From contig QGGY01000002.1 of NCBI GenBank assembly GCA_003148945.1, positions 434,001 to 498,000 of the forward strand: a stretch of DNA of 64,000 nt, given 5' to 3'. Positions 16,327 to 27,300 of the stretch are shown in pieces; within the stretch, counting starts at the first letter, position 1, and the number at the start of each line of letters is the position of its first letter. Source of the stretch: Murimonas intestini (lineage in GTDB: Bacteria > Bacillota > Clostridia > Lachnospirales > Lachnospiraceae). Made by a program: the position numbers and the translations under genes. The notes under the pieces are model-generated. The model was given only the letters and a program-made list of their open reading frames with translations. It had not been told where the DNA came from and ran no database searches.

Positions 16327-18030
16327 CTAGAGCATATCTTTCGCACTTGAGACTAATGTCAATACTCCGCCTGCATCTGTTCCCTCTGTTCCAAGCAGTG
16401 TCACTGCACTGTTCAAAAGTGATACTGCAGACTCCTTGTCCTCTCCCAGAAGTCCGGCCGCACTTTTGATAAGGGCAGCTGCCGCTTCACGGTTTGCTTC
16501 AAAATCATCATTTAATAAAGTAACAGCATTATCCAAAAGAGCAGCTGCCTGGGTACTGATCTCTGTTGCGGGTTCTTCAGCTGAATTTCCTAAAAACTCT
16601 GTAACTGGCTCTTTCGCTGCCCCTGAAGCTTCTGAAGCCGCTTCAGCAGCCGCCCCTGTAGAAACCTCTGAGACCGCCTCATCTGTTTTCTCTGTGGAAG
16701 CCTCTGTTTCCGCCGGGTTCACTGCCGCCGGTTCAGACTGGCCTTCCTCTGCCGTCTCATAGTTAAGCTGGTAAATCTCTCCTTTATTATAGTCAACGCC
16801 TGCCAGGAGATATTTCCCATCACCAGAGAGAGCCATTGAGTCATATTCACAGGGGAAGATGACATTTCCATGCCAGTCGATCATTCCTAATTTAGACTGT
16901 GCATCTCTTACTTTATAGTATCTGCCCCCAGAAAAGTCCAATGGATAAACACTTTCATAGTCTTCAAGGATAGTCTCAACCCCATCCCCCGCAATCAGAT
17001 GCCTCTTACCCTCAGGATCTACCATGATAGCCGCCGATCCATATACTTCCAATGCATCTTCAGAATATTTTGGTTCACATGTCACATTGCCGTTTACATC
17101 TACAAACCCGAGCTTTTTGTCAAGTACGACTGCAAAATATCCATTTGCATTATATCCTCTAGTATCATACTCAGCATCCGACGGCAGATAATATGCCTTC
17201 TTTATCTTATCATATTCTGCCGGAATAACAACATTTCCCAGCTCATCAATCAAACCGTTCTTCTCGCCTGTAGATACCTCAGCATACCCCCGAACAAAAT
17301 CATTAATATAACTGAAGGCTGGTTCCATCACTACATTTCCATCCGCATCTTTCAAACCATTCTGGCCATTTTCCTTGTATGGTATCAGATTACGCGTCTC
17401 AACAGAAATATCGCTGATATATTTAAGATCTGTAGCTACCTGGTTAAACTCACGATCATATGTACTGATGACATTTGTGGTACGGTCCTGTATATTAATA
17501 TATTGTCCATTCGCACTTGCATCAAGGTATTGATCTCTTGTTAGGGATGCAACATTATTTCCGCTGCCTCCGTCTACATAATAGACATCCGCTGTTTTTA
17601 TCAGATAGAACTGATCCTTGTTCCACCAGGAACTATAATCATATTGTGAAGCAGTAGCTTCCTCAAGAACAAATGCCACGATCCAGTTATTATTTAATAC
17701 CTTGATATCAGCATACTGAAAAGGAACCATCACTTTGCCTTCCATATTTAATATGCCGCTTGTATTGATCTCCTCTGAAGCTTCAATTGCAGTAATATAT
17801 CCTTTAGAATATTCAAAATTGCTTCCATAGATATCTTCCGTCAAAGCAGCTCCGTCCATTGCCGCCACATAAAATCCTGACTCCCCCTGCACACGCAGCA
17901 TATTCGTGCCGGAAATCCAGAACGAGTTTTCCACATCTCCAATTTTTACTGACTCGCCGCTGGCATTTGCCATAAGAGGCATACTTAGGGCAGCAGTTAT
18001 CAGCCCAACTAAAAATAATCCCTTTTTCAT
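16327..18030 (-). CDS. Exported WG-repeat (KWG) protein with helical C-terminal repeats
   Basis: 567 residues. Signal peptide MKKGLFLVGLITAALSMPLM with cleavage near ANASG. Residues about 30-430 hold WG-type repeats, seen in NGLKDADGNVVMEPAFSYI, NGLIDELGNVVIPAEYDKI, LGFVDVNGNVTCEPKYSED and LGMIDWHGNVIFPCEYDSM. These build a propeller-like surface. A Glu/Ala/Thr-rich linker (about 435-490) follows. The C terminus has three short helical repeats around LLDNAVTLLNDD, LIKSAAGLLGEDKE and LLNSAVTLLGTEG. The role is unknown; secreted binding or envelope function is likely. Confidence 0.82.
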   Translation of the reverse strand: MKKGLFLVGLITAALSMPLMANASGESVKIGDVENSFWISGTNMLRVQGESGFYVAAMDGAALTEDIYGSNFEYSKGYITAIEASEEINTSGILNMEGKVMVPFQYADIKVLNNNWIVAFVLEEATASQYDYSSWWNKDQFYLIKTADVYYVDGGSGNNVASLTRDQYLDASANGQYINIQDRTTNVISTYDREFNQVATDLKYISDISVETRNLIPYKENGQNGLKDADGNVVMEPAFSYINDFVRGYAEVSTGEKNGLIDELGNVVIPAEYDKIKKAYYLPSDAEYDTRGYNANGYFAVVLDKKLGFVDVNGNVTCEPKYSEDALEVYGSAAIMVDPEGKRHLIAGDGVETILEDYESVYPLDFSGGRYYKVRDAQSKLGMIDWHGNVIFPCEYDSMALSGDGKYLLAGVDYNKGEIYQLNYETAEEGQSEPAAVNPAETEASTEKTDEAVSEVSTGAAAEAASEASGAAKEPVTEFLGNSAEEPATEISTQAAALLDNAVTLLNDDFEANREAAAALIKSAAGLLGEDKESAVSLLNSAVTLLGTEGTDAGGVLTLVSSAKDML

Positions 18031-18084
18031 ATCCGTTCTCCTTCATATTATTGATTTAATCTGGGGTATTCCTCCGTCTCATTT

Positions 18085-18113
18085 ATTGTAGCATTAACTC
18101 ACAATTGTTACAA
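18085..18113 (-). promoter_or_regulatory. Promoter of the WG-repeat gene
   Basis: TTGTAA (18108-18113), 17-base spacer, TACAAT (18085-18090), about 55 bases upstream of the start codon. Confidence 0.7.
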
Positions 18114-18151
18114 GTTTAAGCTTATTCAATCCGGATTTTCCTAAACAACAG

Positions 18152-18181
18152 AAAAACCCCGGAAACCTTTCGGTTCCGGGG
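18152..18181 (-). terminator. Intrinsic terminator after tuf
   Basis: Minus-strand stem CCCCGGAA...TTCCGGGG closed by a GAAA tetraloop, followed by TTTTT. Strong terminator ending the str operon. Confidence 0.92.
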
Positions 18182-18248
18182 CATCTTACGCTTGGACACA
18201 ATGGTATCATCAGATACCGATTTATATAATTTTATCTGCAGTCAGTGA

Positions 18249-19442
18249 TTACTCGATGATTGTAGCAACACGGCCTGATCCAACAGTACGTCCACCTTCA
18301 CGGATAGCGAATGTAAGACCCTGCTCCATAGCGATCGGATGGATCAGTTCGATTGTCATTTCTACGTTGTCACCAGGCATGCACATTTCTGTGCCTTCCG
18401 GAAGATTTACAACACCAGTTACGTCAGTTGTACGGAAGTAGAACTGAGGTCTGTAGTTGTTGAAGAAAGGAGTATGACGTCCACCTTCATCTTTTGTCAG
18501 AACGTAAACCTGAGCTGTAAATTTTTTGTGGCATGTAACTGAACCTGGTTTAGCAAGAACCTGTCCTCTTTCGATTTCTGTTCTCTGAACACCACGAAGC
18601 AGAGCACCGATGTTATCACCAGCCTGAGCCTCATCCAGTAACTTACGGAACATTTCGATACCTGTTACAACTGTCTTACGTGTTTCTTCTTTGATACCAA
18701 CGATTTCAACTTCTTCGTTGATATGAAGAACACCACGCTCTACTCTACCAGTAGCAACTGTACCACGGCCTGTGATTGTGAATACATCCTCTACAGGCAT
18801 CAGGAACGGCTGATCAACTGCACGCTTCGGATCTGGGATCCAGCTGTCAACAGCTGCCATAAGTTCCATGATCTTGTCGCCCCATTCGCTGTTCGGATCT
18901 TCAAGAGCTTTCAGAGCAGAACCCTGGATGATCGGAGTGTCATCTCCCGGGAATTCGTACTCGCTGAGGAGTTCACGGATTTCCATATCAACCAGTTCAA
19001 GAAGTTCTTCGTCATCTACCATATCACATTTGTTCATGAATACAACGATGTAAGGAACACCTACCTGACGGGAAAGAAGGATATGCTCTTTTGTCTGAGC
19101 CATAACACCATCTGTAGCAGCAACAACGAGGATTGCGCCGTCCATCTGAGCAGCACCTGTGATCATGTTCTTTACATAGTCAGCATGCCCTGGGCAGTCA
19201 ACGTGTGCGTAATGTCTGTTGTCTGTTTCATACTCAACGTGAGCTGTAGAGATTGTGATACCACGCTCTCTTTCTTCCGGAGCTTTATCGATATTTTCGA
19301 AATCAACAGCTGCGTTACCTTCAACCCTTGCAGCAAGAGTCTTTGTGATAGCTGCTGTTAAAGTAGTTTTACCATGGTCAACGTGTCCGATGGTACCAAT
19401 GTTACAATGCGGTTTGTTTCTTTCAAATTTAGCTTTAGCCAT
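18249..19442 (-). CDS. tuf: Elongation factor Tu
   Basis: 397 residues. GTPase that delivers aminoacyl-tRNA to the ribosome. G1 [10 protein letters not shown]3 DCPGHADY, G4 MNKCDMVDD and domains 2 and 3 are complete, with the conserved effector segment [12 protein letters not shown]. Last gene of the rpsL-rpsG-fusA-tuf operon and followed by a strong terminator. Nothing is unusual in its length or motifs. Confidence 0.98.
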   Translation of the reverse strand: MAKAKFERNKPHCNIGTIGHVDHGKTTLTAAITKTLAARVEGNAAVDFENIDKAPEERERGITISTAHVEYETDNRHYAHVDCPGHADYVKNMITGAAQMDGAILVVAATDGVMAQTKEHILLSRQVGVPYIVVFMNKCDMVDDEELLELVDMEIRELLSEYEFPGDDTPIIQGSALKALEDPNSEWGDKIMELMAAVDSWIPDPKRAVDQPFLMPVEDVFTITGRGTVATGRVERGVLHINEEVEIVGIKEETRKTVVTGIEMFRKLLDEAQAGDNIGALLRGVQRTEIERGQVLAKPGSVTCHKKFTAQVYVLTKDEGGRHTPFFNNYRPQFYFRTTDVTGVVNLPEGTEMCMPGDNVEMTIELIHPIAMEQGLTFAIREGGRTVGSGRVATIIE

Positions 19443-19609
19443 TTTGAATTGTCCTCCTTATAAACATGCGCCTTACCGGCTTTTCTTTTTTGATTTTTTC
19501 TGCAGCTATTTAATCGCAAAAATAGCCGCATTTATTTAATCAGGCTATCTTTGATTATATTTCAAATCAAAGATATTTGCAAGCCTAATTTTATAAATAA
19601 CTGATTATT

Positions 19610-21727
19610 TTATTTGCTCTTTGCGCTTAAAACCTTCTCCTGAACTGACTTCGGAACCGGCTCATATTTTTCAAAGAACATTGAGTAGTTACCACGTCCC
19701 TGTGTCTTAGAACGCAGGTCTGTAGAGTAACCAAACATCTCAGCAAGCGGTACATACGCACGTACAAGCTTTCCGCCTCCGATGTCATCCATACCTTCGA
19801 TACGTCCACGGCGTGAGTTAATGTCACCAATAACATCTCCCATGTACTCTTCAGGCATAGTTACTTCAACCTTCATGATCGGCTCAAGCAGGATAGCGTC
19901 ACCTTTTCTCATAGCATCCTTGAACGCCATAGATCCGGCAATATGGAATGCCATTTCACTTGAATCGACTTCATGGTAAGAACCATCGTATACGTTAGCA
20001 CATACACCAAGTACAGGGAATCCTCCGAGAATACCAGCTTTTGCTGCTTCCTCGATACCTTCTCCGACTGCCGGGATATATTCCTTAGGAATAGCTCCTC
20101 CGACAACAGATGTCTCGAACTTGAATGTCTCTTCACCGTTGGGATCCATCGGTGTGAACTTAACTTTACAATGACCGTACTGTCCACGTCCGCCGGACTG
20201 TTTAGCATACTTGCTGTCAACATCAACTGCCTTTGTGAATGTTTCTTTGTAAGCAACCTGAGGTGCACCTACATTAGCCTCTACCTTGAATTCACGCAGA
20301 AGTCTGTCTACGATGATTTCCAGATGAAGCTCACCCATACCGGCGATGATTGTCTGTCCTGTTTCGTGATCTGTATGAGCACGGAATGTCGGGTCTTCTT
20401 CAGCAAGTTTTGCTAAAGCTTCACCCATCTTGCCCTGTCCTGCTTTTGTCTTAGGCTCGATAGCCAGCTCGATAACAGGTTCCGGGAATTCCATGGACTC
20501 CAGGATTACCGGGTGCTGTTCGTCACAGATCGTATCACCAGTAGTTGTAAACTTAAAGCCTACAGCTGCAGCGATATCTCCTGCATAAACTTTATCCAGC
20601 TCTGCTCTCTTGTTGGCATGCATCTGAAGGATACGTCCTACACGCTCTTTCTTTCCTTTTGTAGCATTCAGTACATAGGAACCTGAGTTCATAGATCCTG
20701 AATACACACGGAAGAATGCCAGCTTACCAACAAACGGGTCAGCCATGATCTTAAATGCCAGCGCTGAGAAAGGTTCATCATCAGATGAATGTCTCTCAAC
20801 TTCATTGCCGTCCATATCAGTTCCCTTGATGGAAGCGATATCTGTAGGAGCCGGCATGAAATCAAGGATAGCATCCAGAAGCTTCTGAACACCCTTATTC
20901 CTGTATGCTGTACCGCAGCAAACCGGAATAGCCTGACATTCGCATGTTCCTTTACGGAGTACTCTCTTTAATTCTTCAACAGAAGGTTCTTCACCTTCCA
21001 GGTACTGCATCATCAGATCATCATCTAATTCGCAGATCTTTTCAACCAGCTCTGTATGATACAGCTCTGCGTCGTCTTTCATATCTTCAGGAATATCTGT
21101 GACGGTGATGTCTTCACCCTTCTCGTCATTGTAGATATAAGCCTGCATTTCAAATAAATCTATGATACCTTTGAACTCATCTTCCTTGCCGATTGGCAGC
21201 TGAAGACAGATAGCATTTTTACCCAATCTGGTCCTGATCTGACCTACGGCGCCGTAGAAGTTAGCGCCCAGGATATCCATCTTGTTGATGAATGCCATTC
21301 TAGGTACGTTATAAGTGTCAGCCTGACGCCATACATTTTCAGACTGAGGTTCAACGCCGCCCTTTGCACAAAATACGCCGACAGCTCCGTCGAGTACACG
21401 CAGAGAACGTTCAACCTCTACTGTAAAGTCAACGTGTCCCGGAGTATCAATGATATTGATACGGTGCTCCAGCGCTCCCGCCTGCTCTTTGCAGTGGTCC
21501 TGATGCGTCCAGTGACATGTTGTAGCGGCTGAAGTAATTGTGATACCTCTTTCCTGTTCCTGCTCCATCCAGTCCATGGTTGCAGTACCTTCGTGAGTAT
21601 CGCCAATTTTGTAGTTAACACCAGTATAATAAAGGATACGCTCTGTCAATGTAGTCTTACCTGCATCGATATGAGCCATAATACCGATATTTCTGGTTCT
21701 CTCTAATGGATATTCTCTTCCAGCCAA
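19610..21727 (-). CDS. fusA: Elongation factor G
   Basis: 705 residues. Translocase GTPase. G1 AHIDAGKTT, effector [12 protein letters not shown]3 DTPGHVDF and G4 NKMD are visible. Domains II-V follow, including GMGELHLEI and the C-terminal region with [19 protein letters not shown]. The length is normal. Third gene of the str operon, 86 bases behind rpsG and 167 bases ahead of tuf. Confidence 0.98.
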   Translation of the reverse strand: MAGREYPLERTRNIGIMAHIDAGKTTLTERILYYTGVNYKIGDTHEGTATMDWMEQEQERGITITSAATTCHWTHQDHCKEQAGALEHRINIIDTPGHVDFTVEVERSLRVLDGAVGVFCAKGGVEPQSENVWRQADTYNVPRMAFINKMDILGANFYGAVGQIRTRLGKNAICLQLPIGKEDEFKGIIDLFEMQAYIYNDEKGEDITVTDIPEDMKDDAELYHTELVEKICELDDDLMMQYLEGEEPSVEELKRVLRKGTCECQAIPVCCGTAYRNKGVQKLLDAILDFMPAPTDIASIKGTDMDGNEVERHSSDDEPFSALAFKIMADPFVGKLAFFRVYSGSMNSGSYVLNATKGKKERVGRILQMHANKRAELDKVYAGDIAAAVGFKFTTTGDTICDEQHPVILESMEFPEPVIELAIEPKTKAGQGKMGEALAKLAEEDPTFRAHTDHETGQTIIAGMGELHLEIIVDRLLREFKVEANVGAPQVAYKETFTKAVDVDSKYAKQSGGRGQYGHCKVKFTPMDPNGEETFKFETSVVGGAIPKEYIPAVGEGIEEAAKAGILGGFPVLGVCANVYDGSYHEVDSSEMAFHIAGSMAFKDAMRKGDAILLEPIMKVEVTMPEEYMGDVIGDINSRRGRIEGMDDIGGGKLVRAYVPLAEMFGYSTDLRSKTQGRGNYSMFFEKYEPVPKSVQEKVLSAKSK

Positions 21728-21813
21728 GGTTATTTCCTCCTATTTTGTTTAAGCAAACCTCACACTCCGGTCAGGCTGCAGGTGCAGCCTGGCTGTATAT
21801 AAGTGCTCCGGCT

Positions 21814-22284
21814 TTAGAATCTGTAATGTGCGAAAGCCTTGTTTGCTTCTGCCATTTTGTGCATATCTTCTTTCTTCTTTACAGATGCGCCTGTGTTATT
21901 TGATGCATCCAGAAGTTCATTTGCCAATCTTTCTTCCATTGTCTTCTCGCCTCTTTTACGAGAATAAGTTGTCAGCCAGCGAAGTGCTAAAGCCTGACGT
22001 CTGTCCGGTCTTACTTCGATTGGTACCTGATATGTTGCTCCACCAATACGTCTTGCCTTTACTTCAAGTACAGGCATGATATTGTTCATTGCTTCTTCGA
22101 AAACTTCGATAGCTGGCTTGTCTGCTTTTGCAGCCACTCTATCAAATGCTCCGTATACGATTTTCTGAGCTACACCCTTCTTACCGTCTAACATGATGTT
22201 ATTGATAAGTTTGGTAACCACTTTGTTATTGTATAACGGATCTGCTAATACGTCTCTTTTTTGAGTATGTCCTTTACGTGGCAC
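21814..22284 (-). CDS. rpsG: 30S ribosomal protein S7
   Basis: 156 residues, standard length, starting [19 protein letters not shown]. It binds the 3' major domain of 16S rRNA and nucleates assembly of the small-subunit head. Conserved [13 protein letters not shown] is present. Second gene of the str operon. A short GC hairpin lies in the gap to fusA (21771-21790) but has no T-run. Confidence 0.98.
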   Translation of the reverse strand: MPRKGHTQKRDVLADPLYNNKVVTKLINNIMLDGKKGVAQKIVYGAFDRVAAKADKPAIEVFEEAMNNIMPVLEVKARRIGGATYQVPIEVRPDRRQALALRWLTTYSRKRGEKTMEERLANELLDASNNTGASVKKKEDMHKMAEANKAFAHYRF

Positions 22285-22519
22285 GGTACTTCCCTCCTTA
22301 ATTAGTTACGGTCTCTGCCGCCATGATTAAATCATCGGTACTCACAATGTGTCGTTCTATTGTGTGCGTGCCCTCGCTTCTATGTCAACCCGCAACCACC
22401 CGGTGAATAGAAAATTCCGGCACAACAACAGGATATCTCTCCTGAATTACACGAAATAGTTCTGTTTGTGATACTACTGCTTGATTATAAACTATATATT
22501 ATATATTATATATTATAAT
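22285..22519. other. rpsL-rpsG spacer with AT tandem repeat
   Basis: A 235-base spacer inside the str operon. Next to the rpsL stop there are three copies of the 7-mer ATATATT (22494-22514). No gene or clear terminator is seen. The spacer is longer than is common between rpsL and rpsG. Confidence 0.5.
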
Positions 22520-22942
22520 TTATTTTTTAGCGTCTTTCGGTCTCTTTGCTCCGTATTTGGAACGAGCCTGTCTTCTGTTTGCAACGCCTGCTGTATCCAG
22601 AGTACCACGGATGATGTGGTATCTTGTACCTGGTAAGTCTTTTACCCTTCCACCGCGGATAAGCACAACGCTATGCTCCTGAAGGTTATGTCCTTCACCT
22701 GGGATGTAGCTTGTTACTTCGATTCCGTTAGAAAGGCGGACCCTGGCGATTTTCCTGAGCGCTGAGTTAGGCTTCTTAGGTGTAGCAGTCTTAACGGCTG
22801 TACACACACCTCTTTTCTGCGGTGCAGAAGCATCAGTGCTTTTCTTTCTTAAGGAGTTAAATCCTTTTTGAAGAGCCGGTGCTGTAGATTTCTTAACAGA
22901 TGTCTGTCTTCCTTTTCTTACTAACTGATTAAATGTTGGCAT
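22520..22942 (-). CDS. rpsL: 30S ribosomal protein S12
   Basis: 140 residues, standard for Firmicutes, starting [13 protein letters not shown]. It sits at the decoding centre. The conserved loops [10 protein letters not shown] and [20 protein letters not shown] are present. The residues where streptomycin-resistance changes occur in other bacteria are the wild-type Lys in these loops. First gene of the str operon, driven by the promoter at 23060-23088. Confidence 0.98.
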   Translation of the reverse strand: MPTFNQLVRKGRQTSVKKSTAPALQKGFNSLRKKSTDASAPQKRGVCTAVKTATPKKPNSALRKIARVRLSNGIEVTSYIPGEGHNLQEHSVVLIRGGRVKDLPGTRYHIIRGTLDTAGVANRRQARSKYGAKRPKDAKK

Positions 22943-23059
22943 TCTTTTCTTTCACCTCCTGTATTATTTGTACAGGGCCTATTCCCTATACATGTGGTTG
23001 CTGATCTTTATTTAATATTCTTTAGTGTATACAAAGTTCACTCTGCACACACCTAGATT

Positions 23060-23088
23060 ATTATAATTGGGAGTCTTGCCAATGTCAA
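23060..23088 (-). promoter_or_regulatory. Consensus promoter of the str operon
   Basis: TTGACA (23083-23088), exactly 17 bases, TATAAT (23060-23065): a perfect sigma-A consensus promoter about 120 bases upstream of rpsL. Confidence 0.92.
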
Positions 23089-23248
23089 GGGCTTTTAAAC
23101 AGGAAATCGCCTTTTTATGGTTTTTTTCTTGAAAATTTCATGAAATCCCTTATAATTTCCTTAACAGGCTGGACACTCCACCCGCACGGGTGGTATGATT
23201 AGCCAGAAATACATATATATAAATGTATAAAAAGAAAGAGGCGATCGT

Positions 23249-24229
23249 ATGAGAAAACTTTTGAAACCACTATCATTCATCCCCGCCTTGCTATTGATGT
23301 ATATGATCTTTACATTTTCCAGCCAGCCCGGTGATGTTTCAGGACAGCTCAGCTACAAAGTCAGCTGTAAAATCGTAGAGGCAGGGGACTACATCTTTGA
23401 TGCCAACCTGGATGACTGGCAGGTTGACGAATGGGCGAATAAAATTAATTTTATCACCAGAAAACTGGCGCATATCACTGAATATTTCCTGCTTGCCATA
23501 GCAGTATCATTTCCGCTGTATGTATACGGACTTCATGGATTTCTGCTCATGCTGGCTGCCGGTATCCTGTGCGTCGGCTTTGCCGCAGGTGATGAATACC
23601 ACCAGTCCTTCGTGGCCGGCAGAGGACCTTCTGTAAAGGATGTGGGGATCGACAGCATTGGTATATTCTTTGGTATCATAATCGTCCGGATCATTGGATG
23701 GACGGGGCGCATGACAATATTCAAAGAAAAAGCAGACAAAAAGGAAGCTAAACGCATCAAGAAGCAGATGAAAAAAGCTAAAAAGGCCGGAATCCAGAAT
23801 CCGCCTCCAGTTGTAAATAATGTAGTATATAATAAGAAGAAACGCCCTGTAAAAAGAAATTTTGTCACATATACAAGCAATTATAATCCCACGGACGGAT
23901 ATGCCAAAAATTATTCCGGTGAATATGGACAGGGTTATAATGGAGGACCAAATGCCGGTTACGGCTACGGCCAGGATTACAATGGAAATTATCAGGGAGC
24001 TTACGGACCGAATTACAATGACGGCTACGGGGGTGGATATGATCCCGGCTATGGAGATGGGTATGGCCCTGATTATGGATACGGACCTGATTATTATGAC
24101 GAGGGCTATTACGGTCCTGACGACGGCTTTACACCGCCGCCCAGAAAAAACACCCGCAGCAAATCTGCAGATTCTCTTGCAGATGACTGGAAAATAATCC
24201 GCAAGAAAAAAACTGCCGCTCATAAATGA
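23249..24229 (+). CDS. VanZ-family membrane protein with Gly/Tyr-rich low-complexity tail
   Basis: 326 residues. Residues 1-155 are a VanZ-like domain: a first membrane helix with FTFSSQPGDVS, then KLAHITEYFLLAIAVSFPLY, two further helices and the signature DEYHQSFVAGRGPSVKDVGI. VanZ proteins are linked to glycopeptide tolerance and envelope processes, but the activity is not settled. A Lys-rich stretch (about 165-205) leads to a roughly 85-residue tail rich in Gly, Tyr, Asp and Asn, with recurring GYG and DYG units. That tail is unusual for the family. The gene faces the rpoC and rpsL operons, which lie on the other strand. The start has AAAGAGGCG upstream. Confidence 0.8.
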   Translation: MRKLLKPLSFIPALLLMYMIFTFSSQPGDVSGQLSYKVSCKIVEAGDYIFDANLDDWQVDEWANKINFITRKLAHITEYFLLAIAVSFPLYVYGLHGFLLMLAAGILCVGFAAGDEYHQSFVAGRGPSVKDVGIDSIGIFFGIIIVRIIGWTGRMTIFKEKADKKEAKRIKKQMKKAKKAGIQNPPPVVNNVVYNKKKRPVKRNFVTYTSNYNPTDGYAKNYSGEYGQGYNGGPNAGYGYGQDYNGNYQGAYGPNYNDGYGGGYDPGYGDGYGPDYGYGPDYYDEGYYGPDDGFTPPPRKNTRSKSADSLADDWKIIRKKKTAAHK

Positions 24230-24244
24230 CCGGCAGTTTTTTCT
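24207..24244. terminator. Bidirectional terminator overlapping the VanZ-type stop codon
   Basis: AAAACTGCCG (24209-24218) and CGGCAGTTTT (24231-24240) form a perfect 10-bp stem with flanking A and T runs, so it can end transcripts on both strands. It contains the stop codon of the VanZ-type gene (24227-24229) in its loop and lies past the rpoC stop on the other strand. Confidence 0.85.
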
Positions 24245-24259
24245 GTCAATTAAACCTTT

Positions 24260-24298
24260 TTCAGCAGGTCTGTGCCGTTAATGCACAGACCTGCTGAA
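24260..24298. repeat. Dispersed hairpin repeat, copy B (complete)
   Basis: Perfect 16-bp inverted repeat TTCAGCAGGTCTGTGC / GCACAGACCTGCTGAA around a 7-base loop. It has no T-run on either side, so it is not a simple terminator. A related truncated copy lies at 13072-13103. It sits between convergent genes. Confidence 0.65.
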
Positions 24299-24316
24299 CC
24301 ATTATCATTCATATCT

Positions 24317-27300
24317 TTATTCATCTTCTGAAACAGTAACCAACTCTTCCTCAGACAAATCCAGATCATCCTCGCTCTCCGCCGGAACAGCAGCTGTATC
24401 CAGCTCTATTTCCTCGGTCAGCTCAGCTAAATCAAAATCATCATCATCGTCTTCCAGCATGGAATCTCCTGTATCAAGTTTTACATTTCTGTATCTCTTC
24501 ATACCAGTTCCGGCCGGTATCAGTTTACCAATGATAACATTTTCCTTCAGTCCGATAAGCGGGTCAACTTTTCCTTTGATCGCAGCTTCTGTCAGGACTT
24601 TAGTAGTTTCCTGGAAGGAAGCGGCAGACAGGAAGGAATTTGTTGCAAGGGAAGCCTTTGTGATACCAAGCATTACCTGCTTGCCTTCTGCGGGCTCTTT
24701 CCCTTCCTCTGTAAGGCGCTCGTTCTCATCCTCATATTCCAGGATGTCAACAAGTGTGCCCGGCAGGAATTCACTGTCACCATTGTTCTCGATGCGGACT
24801 TTTTTCAGCATCTGGCGCACAATGACTTCGATATGCTTATCATTGATTTCAACACCCTGCAGACGGTATACACGCTGAACCTCCTGGATCATGTAATCCT
24901 GCACAGCACGGACACCCTTGATCTTAAGGATATCATGAGGATTGACACTACCTTCAGTCAGCTCGTCACCTGCCTCCAGATAAGCGCCGTCCTGGGCCTT
25001 GATCCTGGAACCATATGGGATCAGGTAAGTCTTAGACTCTCCTGTCTCATTATTTGTAACGATGATCTCACGCTTTTTCTTAGTATCCTTGATGACTGCA
25101 ATACCTGGGATCTCAGTAATGATTGCAAGTCCTTTTGGCTTTCTGGCCTCAAAAAGCTCCTCGACACGGGGAAGACCCTGTGTGATATCGCCGCCGGCCA
25201 CACCGCCCGTATGGAATGTACGCATTGTCAGCTGTGTACCTGGCTCACCGATAGACTGTGCCGCAATGATACCTACGGACTCACCTACCTGTACAGCCTC
25301 ACCTGTTGCCAGGTTGGCTCCATAGCACTTAGCGCAGACTCCGATATGGGATTTACATGTCAGGATGGTACGAATCTTGATCTTGTCAAACGGATTGCCG
25401 TTTGCATCCACGCCTTCCTTTATAATTCTGGCTGCACGCCTGGGAGTGATCATGTGGTTAGCTTTTACAAGCACCTCACCATCCTTGTTGCACAGTGTCT
25501 CGCAGGCGAAACGGCCTGTGATACGCTCCTGAAGGCTCTCGATCTCTTCCTTTCCGTCCGCAAATGCCTTTACGTACATACCCGGGATCTCTTTTCCTTC
25601 GCAGCAGTCAACTTCACGGATGATCAGATCCTGTGAAACGTCAACAAGACGCCTTGTCAGATAACCAGAGTCAGCTGTACGCAGGGCTGTATCAGACAGA
25701 CCTTTACGCGCTCCATGAGCGGACATGAAGTATTCCAGTACGTCAAGTCCTTCACGGAAGTTGGACTTGATAGGAAGTTCGATCGTATGTCCTGTTGTAT
25801 CAGCCATCAATCCACGCATACCTGCCAGCTGCTTGATCTGCTTGTCAGAACCACGGGCTCCGGAATCGGCCATCATATAGATGTTGTTATATTTATCAAG
25901 TCCGTCCAGCAGAGCCTTTGTCAGGATATCATCCGTATTCTTCCAGGTCTCTACGACTTCCTTGTAACGCTCTTCCTCAGTGATGAGGCCTCGCTTATAG
26001 TTTCTTGTGATCTTATCAACAGTATCCTGAGCCTTCTGGATCAGTTCCGGTTTTTCAGGCGGCACGGTCATGTCAGAAATAGAAACAGTCATGGCAGCCC
26101 TTGTGGAATACTTATACCCCATAGCCTTGATATCATCCAGCACTTCAGCAGTCTTAGTTGCTCCGTGTGTATTGATGACTTTTTCAAGGATCTGTTTTAA
26201 GCCTTTCTTTCCAACATGGAAGTCAACTTCCAGCTTCAGAAGGTTTTCCGGTATGCTTCTGTCCACAAATCCCAGATCCTGCGGAAGGATCTCATTGAAG
26301 ATAAAACGTCCCACAGTAGATTCCACATTTCCTGTCACTACGCTTCCGTCAGGCATTTTCTTAGTCATACGGACAAGAATCTTGGACTGGAGTGTGAGGG
26401 CCTTATTTTCATATGCAAGGATCGCTTCATTTACACTCTTAAAGATCTTGCCTTCTCCAAGCGCTCCCGGCCTCTCCTGTGTCAGATAATAAATACCAAG
26501 GACCATATCCTGTGAAGGAACAGCCACAGGTCCTCCGTCTGACGGCTTCAGAAGGTTGTTCGGGGAGAGCAGCAGGAAACGGCACTCTGCCTGTGCTTCC
26601 ACGGAAAGCGGAAGATGCACGGCCATCTGGTCACCATCGAAGTCCGCATTAAATGCAGTACATACAAGGGGATGCAGCTTGATCGCTTTACCCTCTACAA
26701 GAATCGGCTCAAATGCCTGGATTCCCAGACGGTGGAGTGTAGGGGCACGGTTGAGCATTACCGGATGTTCTTTGATGACATCTTCCAGCACATCCCATAC
26801 CTCAGGCTGAAGTCTCTCTACCATTTTTTTAGCATTTTTTATATTGTGAGAAGTACCGTTGGCAACAAGCTCTTTCATAACAAAAGGCTTGAACAGCTCG
26901 ATAGCCATCTCTTTCGGAAGACCGCACTGATAAATCTTCAGCTCTGGCCCTACGACGATAACAGAACGTCCTGAATAGTCAACACGCTTTCCTAAGAGGT
27001 TCTGGCGGAAACGTCCTGATTTACCCTTGAGCATGTCAGACAGTGACTTCAGGGCTCTGTTTCCGGGTCCTGTCACAGGACGGCCGCGGCGGCCGTTGTC
27101 GATCAGGGCATCTACTGCTTCCTGAAGCATCCTCTTTTCATTGCGGACAATGATGTCAGGAGCACCAAGCTCCAGCAGTCTCTTTAAACGGTTATTTCTA
27201 TTTATGATCCTTCTGTAAAGGTCATTTAAGTCTGATGTGGCAAAACGTCCACCGTCCAGCTGCACCATAGGACGCAGATCCGGCGGGATGACAGGGATAA

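Noticed and set aside
16999-17544. 181-codon plus-strand frame
   Set aside because: Antisense to the WG-repeat gene, very Ile/Cys-rich and without ribosome binding site or domain.
21771-21790. Terminator between rpsG and fusA
   Set aside because: An 8-bp GC stem is present but no T-run follows, and the genes form a conserved operon. At most a pause or processing site.
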